Part shown: in pieces, positions 58,777 through 64,000 of the stretch
Layout of the letters: each line of letters opens with the position of its first letter
How positions within the stretch are numbered: position 1 is the stretch's first letter
Source: Cytophagales bacterium
GTDB taxonomy: Bacteria; Bacteroidota; Bacteroidia; Cytophagales; Cyclobacteriaceae
Direction: 5' to 3'
DNA length: 64,000 nt
NCBI GenBank assembly: GCA_017303805.1
Contig: JAFLBQ010000001.1
Span: 62,001 to 126,000, forward strand
Made by a program: the position numbers and the translations under genes
Notes under the pieces: generated by a model
The model's input: only the letters and a program-made list of their open reading frames with translations
Told to the model about the DNA's origin: nothing
Database searches by the model: none

Positions 58777-58802
58777 GCCGGCCCGGTAAACCGGGAAGCC
58801 GG
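58777..58802 (+). other. GC-rich hairpin between the sigma factor and small membrane protein genes
   Basis: CCCGG, a TAAA loop and CCGGG form the inner stem, extended by GCCGG/CCGG with a small bulge. No T run follows, so it is more likely an mRNA structure ahead of the small gene than a terminator. Confidence 0.4.
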
Positions 58803-58821
58803 TGCAACAAAAAAATGGATT

Positions 58822-59187
58822 ATGAAAAAGAGTGTAAAGGTGGTTAAGGTTCTGTTCCTGATTGTATTAGGAGCAGGCATTGTGTGCGCCATCATTTGGA
58901 GTACCATGTATTTATGGAATTGGTTGGTGCCCGAATTGTTCAACGGCCCGGTTATTAACATCTGGCAAACATTGGGGTTGCTGGCACTTTCGCGGATTTT
59001 ATTTGGGCGCTGGGGTGGTGGCCACAAGCACAGCCATGCACACGGCCCCTGGAAAAATTACTGGCGCCAACGGTGGCGTACGATGGACGCCTCCGAGCGC
59101 GAGCGTTTTAAAGAGAAGATGAAAGAGAAATGGTGCTTTAATCCGAAAAGCACCTCGGCTGCGGAAACGGGCACTTCAAACGGTTGA
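58822..59187 (+). CDS. Small membrane protein with a His-rich linker
   Basis: 121 residues: two membrane helices (about 8-32 and 45-65), then a GGGHKHSHAHGPW His-rich stretch that could bind a metal, and a basic, charged cytoplasmic helix with WRTMDASERERFKEKMKEKW. Proteins of this shape are found behind ECF sigma factors in Bacteroidota. Regulation of the sigma factor or metal sensing is a guess. Confidence 0.7.
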   Translation: MKKSVKVVKVLFLIVLGAGIVCAIIWSTMYLWNWLVPELFNGPVINIWQTLGLLALSRILFGRWGGGHKHSHAHGPWKNYWRQRWRTMDASERERFKEKMKEKWCFNPKSTSAAETGTSNG

Positions 59188-59267
59188 GGGAACAATTCGC
59201 GAAAATTTCACAGAATTTTTTTCAAAAACCCTAAACAAATCCAAAAAACAGGCGTTGAAGGAAACTG

Positions 59268-59298
59268 TGGAAACTTTTGGTAAAGCTTAAAGTTTCCA
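59268..59298. promoter_or_regulatory. Inverted repeat, candidate TetR operator
   Basis: TGGAAACTTT (59268-59277) and AAAGTTTCCA (59289-59298) are exact inverse complements with 11 bases between. The repeat covers the space between the two promoter elements of the tetR gene, so binding would block polymerase. Confidence 0.75.
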
Positions 59299-59306
59299 TA
59301 CTTTTG
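59276..59306 (+). promoter_or_regulatory. Bacteroidota-type promoter of the efflux operon
   Basis: TTTG at 59276-59279 and TACTTTTG at 59299-59306 with 19 bases between fit the consensus exactly. Transcription should start only a few bases before the ATG at 59315, giving an almost leaderless message. Confidence 0.7.
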
Positions 59307-59314
59307 CCGGCCTT

Positions 59315-59959
59315 ATGGATGATTTATTCACATACGAGAAAATTCTGGAGGGTGCGGAAGCGCTGTTTATGAAGTACGGGGTGCGCAGTGTAACCATGGA
59401 CGACATTGCCCGGCATTTGGCGGTATCAAAAAAAACCTTGTACCAGCACTTTGCCGATAAAGACGATTTGGTTTTTAAAATGTCTGAAAAGTTTCTGGAA
59501 CGGGCGTTTAGCCAATACGATACCATTGCACGTACCTCAAGAAATTCGATTGAAGAACTGAGCAAGGTTTCAGTTTGCATGAAACTGGATATGGAAAACA
59601 TCAATCCCTCGGTCTTGTTTGATTTGCAAAAATATCACCCGAAGGCCTGGAATTTATGGACGGAGCACAAAGGGAAAATCATCAGCGAATCGGTACTGCG
59701 CAACATCCGGAAAGGCATTGAAGATGGGTATTTCCGGCCGGAAGTAAATCCTGAAATCATGGCACTTATCCGCATTGCGTTAATTGAAAGTGCCTTCAAT
59801 GGCGAGGTGTTTCCGCGCGAGCGATTTAGCCTGGCCGATGTCCAATCGCAATTGTTCGATTTGTTTGTACACGGGCTGTGTACTGAAAAAGGAAAGAGAT
59901 TATATCAGAAGTATAAAGAGACCCAATTAACCAACCAACCCAATGAAGCAATTTTATAG
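59315..59959 (+). CDS. TetR-family regulator of the efflux operon
   Basis: 214 residues. The N-terminal helix-turn-helix reads ILEGAEALFMKYGVRSVTMDDIARHLAVSKKTLYQHFADKDDL-like (split over residues 7-48), typical of TetR. The C-terminal ligand domain is helical. It is the first gene of the tetR-tolC-adaptor-RND run, overlaps the next gene by 17 bases, and most likely represses its own promoter at the inverted repeat 59268-59298. Confidence 0.92.
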   Translation: MDDLFTYEKILEGAEALFMKYGVRSVTMDDIARHLAVSKKTLYQHFADKDDLVFKMSEKFLERAFSQYDTIARTSRNSIEELSKVSVCMKLDMENINPSVLFDLQKYHPKAWNLWTEHKGKIISESVLRNIRKGIEDGYFRPEVNPEIMALIRIALIESAFNGEVFPRERFSLADVQSQLFDLFVHGLCTEKGKRLYQKYKETQLTNQPNEAIL

Positions 59960-61361
59960 AATTTACCTCTTAGTATTCGGTTTGGCAGTAGCGCCTGCGG
60001 TTAAGGCACAAACTACGTTTACCCTGGAGCAGTGCGTGGACTTCGCACTTAAAAATACAGTTGATGCGCAAAACGCAATGATAGACGAGCAAATTGCCGA
60101 TGCACGAGTAAAAGAAACCATCGGTATTGGCTTACCGCAGATTTCGGGCGCAGTTTCGTTAACCCATAATAATAAACTGAGGCGATTTTTTGGGTTGTAC
60201 AACGACAGCCCCGATGGCTTTAGCTTTTTTCCGTCCGGCATACCGGGTGCTCAAAATGGCGATGTACTGGCTGCACAAAACTTTTTTCAATTGAAGAGCA
60301 GTGGCGAGGCAGGTCTAAATATTAATCAAATGATATTTAATGGCTCGTACCTGGTTGGGCTACAAGCAGCCAATGCGTTTAGAGATCAAGCGGCTAAAAG
60401 CAGCTTACAAACACGCGAACAAATTATTCAGAATGTTACGAAGGCCTATTATACTGTTTTGATTAACAGAGAAAGGTTAACCTTATTTAACAGCAACATC
60501 GCACGCCTGGATACCTTGTTACGCAACACCCGGGCGTTGTATCAAAACGGGTTTGCCGAAAAGATTGACGTAGATCGCATTCAGGTAACGTTTAACAACC
60601 TGCGTACCGAACGCGATAAGTTCACTAACCTCAATGAACTGGGAGTAGCCGTGTTAAAATTTCAAATGAACTACCCTCAAGGCGAACCTTTGATTGTTGC
60701 CGGCACTATAGAAGAGGTGGAAGTGCCTTCGCTGGAGAGTTATCAGTTACAAAATGATTACTCCATGCGCCCCGATTACCAGGTGTTGGAATCGAACCGC
60801 AGGCTGCAACAATTGAACGTAAAAAATAAATATGCCGAGGGTATGCCTTCTATTTCAGCTTTCGCCAACCTGGGCTATGCTACTCAATCCAACAATATCT
60901 CGGGGTTGTTCAAAACAAACAGCAATGTACCCGATTTAGGCACCGTTGGTCCCGATAAGTGGTACGGATACTCTTCGTTTGGTGTAAATCTGAATGTGCC
61001 CATTTTCTCTGGCTTGCAGCGCTCCTTTAAGTTGCAACAAGAAAAATTAACATTGCGCAAAATCGAAAACGGATTCACGAAACTCAAATCCGGAATAGAT
61101 CTGGAAGTAAAGCAAGCGGCTGTTAATTACGATAACGCACTCAAAGCGTTGGCATCTCAAAAAGAAAATATGGAGCTGGCCGGCAGCGTTGCGCGTGTAA
61201 CTAAAATTAAATACGAGCAAGGCGTAGGCTCTAACCTGGAAGTAATTGATGCCGAAGACGCCCTGAAGCAGGCACAGATAAATTATTACAATGCGATGTT
61301 CGATGCCATGATTGCTAAAGTGGATCTGGACAAAGCCTACGGAAAAATTTTAACCAAGTAA
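59943..61361 (+). CDS. TolC-family outer-membrane efflux channel
   Basis: 472 residues with a signal peptide ending AVKAQ. The TolC repeat pattern is present twice: FTLEQCVDFALKNTVDAQNA and the helix pair INRERLTLFNSNIARLDTLLRNTRALYQNG in the first half, and GLQRSFKLQQEKLTLRKIENGFTKLK with VTKIKYEQGVGSNLEVIDAEDALKQAQ in the second. It forms the trimeric outer channel for the adaptor and pump encoded next. Confidence 0.92.
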   Translation: MKQFYRIYLLVFGLAVAPAVKAQTTFTLEQCVDFALKNTVDAQNAMIDEQIADARVKETIGIGLPQISGAVSLTHNNKLRRFFGLYNDSPDGFSFFPSGIPGAQNGDVLAAQNFFQLKSSGEAGLNINQMIFNGSYLVGLQAANAFRDQAAKSSLQTREQIIQNVTKAYYTVLINRERLTLFNSNIARLDTLLRNTRALYQNGFAEKIDVDRIQVTFNNLRTERDKFTNLNELGVAVLKFQMNYPQGEPLIVAGTIEEVEVPSLESYQLQNDYSMRPDYQVLESNRRLQQLNVKNKYAEGMPSISAFANLGYATQSNNISGLFKTNSNVPDLGTVGPDKWYGYSSFGVNLNVPIFSGLQRSFKLQQEKLTLRKIENGFTKLKSGIDLEVKQAAVNYDNALKALASQKENMELAGSVARVTKIKYEQGVGSNLEVIDAEDALKQAQINYYNAMFDAMIAKVDLDKAYGKILTK

Positions 61362-61383
61362 AAAAACCGAAACCCAATACGAT

Positions 61384-62532
61384 ATGAAATATGTTTTACC
61401 TCTTCTACTGCTGGCGGCAATGGCTTGCCAGCCATCGAACGAACTTGATAAAAAGAAGACTGAGTTAACCGAAGCGCGGGCAAAACTCCAGGACGCAAAA
61501 GATAAGGTGCATGCATTGGAGACAGAAATAAAGGCGCTCGATCCGGAGTTTGAGAAAACAAACAATGCTGTTTCTATTTCTACCTGGAAATTAAATGCCC
61601 GAACGTTTGAGCATTTTGTAGATGTACGCGGAGCAGTAGAGTCGCGAAAGAATGTAACGCTAAGTGCAGCCACCGGTGGAAAAATTGAAAAGGTGTGGGT
61701 GAACGAAGGACAGGCGGTAACAGCCGGCCAAACGCTGGTAACCATTGAATCCGAGATCTTACGTAACTCATTGGCCGAACTCAATTCGGCATTGGACCTG
61801 GCCCGCACAGTTTTTGAAAAGCAGGAAAAGTTGTGGCAGCAGAAAATCGGCACTGAGTTGCAATACCTGCAGGCAAAGAACAACAAAGAATCTTTAGAGA
61901 AGCGCGTTGCGGTAACCAAAGCACAGATTGATCAAACCGTTGTGCGGGCTCCGTTTGCAGGCACGATTGATAAAGTGGATGCGCTGGTGGGAGAGTTAGC
62001 GACTCCCGGAGTGCCGCTGGTGCGTATGGTTAACCCGAACGATATGTACGTGAAAGCCGATGTATCGGAGAATTTTATTGGCACTTTAAAGACAGGCGAT
62101 AAAGTGGAGGTGTTCTTTCCGGCATTCAATAAGAAAGTGGCCAGCACCATTCTATCGGTTGGTCAGGTAATTAATCCCGAGAACCGGACTTTTAGAGTAG
62201 AGTGCAGGCTTGTTACCGAAGTGGGTGCTAAACCCAATCAGGTAGTGGTTGTTTCCATTCGCGATTATGTAAACCCGAACGTGTTTACAGTACCTACAAA
62301 AATTATTCAACGCGATACACAGGGCACGTTTGTATTTATAAGCGAAACAAAAGGTGAAGGCCTGGTGGCAAGAAAAGTTTATATAAAACCGGGCTTGTCG
62401 TATGGCAACGAAACAGAAGTTTTAGAGGGCCTTGCAGGAACGGAGACAGTTGTATTTGAAGGCTACCGGGAAGTAACGGAAGGGGCCGAGTTAAAAGCAG
62501 CCGAGGCTCACCAAAAAGTAGCCAGTAATTAA
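61384..62532 (+). CDS. RND efflux periplasmic adaptor, lipoprotein
   Basis: 382 residues. A lipoprotein signal ends LLAAMAC (Cys at residue 15), followed by a Lys/Glu-rich coiled coil (22-60), the lipoyl half ATGGKIEKVWVNEGQAVTAGQTLVTI, a helical hairpin, the second half VVRAPFAGTIDKVDALVGE, a beta-barrel and the membrane-proximal domain. It joins the RND pump to the TolC channel. It lies 22 bases after tolC. Confidence 0.92.
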   Translation: MKYVLPLLLLAAMACQPSNELDKKKTELTEARAKLQDAKDKVHALETEIKALDPEFEKTNNAVSISTWKLNARTFEHFVDVRGAVESRKNVTLSAATGGKIEKVWVNEGQAVTAGQTLVTIESEILRNSLAELNSALDLARTVFEKQEKLWQQKIGTELQYLQAKNNKESLEKRVAVTKAQIDQTVVRAPFAGTIDKVDALVGELATPGVPLVRMVNPNDMYVKADVSENFIGTLKTGDKVEVFFPAFNKKVASTILSVGQVINPENRTFRVECRLVTEVGAKPNQVVVVSIRDYVNPNVFTVPTKIIQRDTQGTFVFISETKGEGLVARKVYIKPGLSYGNETEVLEGLAGTETVVFEGYREVTEGAELKAAEAHQKVASN

Positions 62533-62553
62533 ACTCTTTAACCGTATCTCATT

Positions 62554-64000
62554 ATGAGCGATACTAACAAAAATTTAAAAGTCGATAAAGAATTTAAGCT
62601 TACCAGCTTTTCGCTGCGTAACGGCACTATGGTAATGTTTTTGGCCGTTATGTTTGTGGGCTTTGGAATTCTTACCTACAACTCCTTACCTAAGGATAGC
62701 TACCCCGAAGTAAAGCAACCCACCATTTATATTGGCACGGCCTACCCGGGCAACTCGCCAATCGATATGGAAAACCTGATAACACGGCCCATCGAGAAGG
62801 AGGTTAACTCAATTTCGGAAGTGGATAAAATCCAATCTACTTCCGTACAGGATTACTCAACTATTATTATAGAGTTTGATCCTGAAATCTCGGTAGAAGA
62901 CGCACTTACGAAAGTGAAAGATGCCGTTGACAAAGCCAAGCCGGAGTTGCCAACCGATTTACCACAAGATCCGAACATCTTCGAAATTAATTTTTCAGAA
63001 TTCCCGATCATGAATATTAACCTTTCGGGGAATTATGAATTGGAGCAACTGAAGAAATTTGCCGAATACCTGGAAGATGAAATAGAAAAGCTTTCTGAGA
63101 TTTCCAGAGCCGACATTCGTGGGATTGATGACAAGGAAGTAAAAATTAAAGTTGACCCCTACGAACTTGAATCGCGCCTGCTCAATTTTTCAGACATAGA
63201 AAATGCCGTGTCAGCCGAGAACGTAACCATGTCGGGCGGCAATGTGCTGGATGCCGGGGTGCGCAGAACGATACGCGTAGTGGGCGAGTTTGAATCGCCT
63301 GCCGACCTGGAGGACATCGTAATTAAACACGAGAAAGGTAACATTGTGTACTTGCGCGATGTAGCTACCGTAGAGTTTGATTATGTTGAAAAGCAAAGTT
63401 ATGCCCGCTTGCGCAAGGAGCCGGTAGTAATGGTGGACGTGGTAAAACGCAGTGGTGAAAATCTTCTCATTGCTACCGATAAAATCCGCGCCATCATCGA
63501 TAAGGCAAAAGCCGATGTTTTCCCTAAAGATTTAAAAGTTTCCATCACCAACGATCAGTCTTCCGTAACCAAGGAAATGGTAAGCAGCCTGGAGAACAAC
63601 ATTATCTCGGGCGTAATTGTGGTGGTAATAATTTTGTTGTTGTTTATCGGTACCCGCAATGCCCTCTTTGTAGGGATGGCTATTCCGCTATCCATGTTCA
63701 TTACCTTCATTGCACTTAGCGCGTTAGGCTACAACATCAACATGATGGTGTTGTTTGGTTTAATTATGGCCCTGGGTATGTTGGTGGATAATGGAATTGT
63801 GGTGGTTGAAAATATTTACCGGCTGCGCTCCGAAGGTTTTAGCATGTGGGATAGCACCCGCCTGGGTGTGGGCGAAGTGGCGGTGCCAATCATTTCATCT
63901 ACGGCAACCACATTAGCCGCATTTATACCGCTTATGTTGTGGCCGGGCATCATGGGGCAGTTTATGAAATACCTGCCTATTACGCTCATCATTTCGCTAA
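62554..64000 (+). CDS. RND-family (AcrB-like) efflux pump, N-terminal part (partial)
   Basis: The frame is open from ATG 62554 to the window end, 482 codons. After a cytoplasmic N-terminus (KVDKEFKLTSFSLRNGTMV) comes the first membrane helix, then the porter domain with TAYPGNSPIDMENLITRPIEKEVNSISEV, and near residue 345 the second to fourth helices with NMMVLFGLIMALGMLVDNGIVVVENIYRL, the RND motif with its conserved Asp. It uses the proton gradient to expel drugs or lipids through the adaptor and channel encoded before it. Confidence 0.93.
   Translation, partial: MSDTNKNLKVDKEFKLTSFSLRNGTMVMFLAVMFVGFGILTYNSLPKDSYPEVKQPTIYIGTAYPGNSPIDMENLITRPIEKEVNSISEVDKIQSTSVQDYSTIIIEFDPEISVEDALTKVKDAVDKAKPELPTDLPQDPNIFEINFSEFPIMNINLSGNYELEQLKKFAEYLEDEIEKLSEISRADIRGIDDKEVKIKVDPYELESRLLNFSDIENAVSAENVTMSGGNVLDAGVRRTIRVVGEFESPADLEDIVIKHEKGNIVYLRDVATVEFDYVEKQSYARLRKEPVVMVDVVKRSGENLLIATDKIRAIIDKAKADVFPKDLKVSITNDQSSVTKEMVSSLENNIISGVIVVVIILLLFIGTRNALFVGMAIPLSMFITFIALSALGYNINMMVLFGLIMALGMLVDNGIVVVENIYRLRSEGFSMWDSTRLGVGEVAVPIISSTATTLAAFIPLMLWPGIMGQFMKYLPITLIISL

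Overview
The window reads as chromosomal DNA of an aerobic, free-living member of the Bacteroidota, most likely order Cytophagales. Support comes from the fused alpha/beta 2-oxoacid dehydrogenase E1, the TamB homologue followed by a DUF2279 protein, the lycopene cyclase of the CrtYcd type next to crtZ, the many short lipoproteins, and promoters of the Bacteroidota form TTTG-N(about 19)-TAnnTTTG. I see no rRNA, tRNA, intact insertion sequence, prophage, integron or CRISPR array. The genus cannot be fixed from the sequence alone.

Layout. 1-5.7 kb: end of an E1 dehydrogenase gene, a lipoprotein, a LuxE-like acyl-protein synthetase, a tiny lipoprotein, an NtrC-type regulator without a DNA-binding domain, and the RNase P RNA gene (minus strand). 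5.7-13.5 kb: tamB and its partner, then a divergent housekeeping run (tsaD, a hot-dog thioesterase, smpB, an NlpC/P60-like protein that has lost its catalytic cysteine, an HNH protein). 13.5-22 kb: an NtrC/NtrB-type two-component pair facing a MacAB-like export system, with sigma-54-like promoters and palindromes in front of the export genes; the last permease is an internal-deletion pseudogene. 22-30 kb: a carotenoid trio (SRPBCC, crtZ, lycopene cyclase), secreted hydrolase-type proteins, a SET-domain protein and a PiT-PhoU phosphate transporter. 30-38 kb: MaoC, YdeI-like, HrpB helicase, then a more AT-rich stretch with poorly conserved genes. 38-45 kb: small membrane proteins, an MpaB-type oxygenase, a KtrAB-type potassium system and a two-subunit molybdenum hydroxylase. 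45-47.5 kb: a string of small one-domain proteins (TfoX-like, SRPBCC, VOC, two DUF1801).

47.5-56.8 kb is a complete hexuronate (galacturonate) catabolic locus: transporter ExuT, isomerase UxaC, reductase UxaB, dehydratase UxaA, kinase KdgK and aldolase KdgA take the sugar acid to pyruvate and glyceraldehyde 3-phosphate. A LacI-type regulator sits at the end of the uxaA operon, and an 18-bp perfect palindrome between uxaB and uxaC is its best operator candidate. 56.8-64 kb holds an M20 peptidase, an ECF sigma factor with a small membrane protein, and a TetR-TolC-adaptor-RND efflux operon that runs off the end; the tetR promoter is covered by a 10-bp-arm inverted repeat.

The least expected structure is a family of degenerate tandem repeats with a strict 7-bp period in at least six gaps between co-directional genes. 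The two longest arrays keep register for about 18 units each. In several cases the repeat supplies the stop codon or the last codons of the upstream gene, and one array abuts a dehydrogenase gene that has lost its 5' third. I did not find a clearly new multi-gene defence or biosynthetic system.
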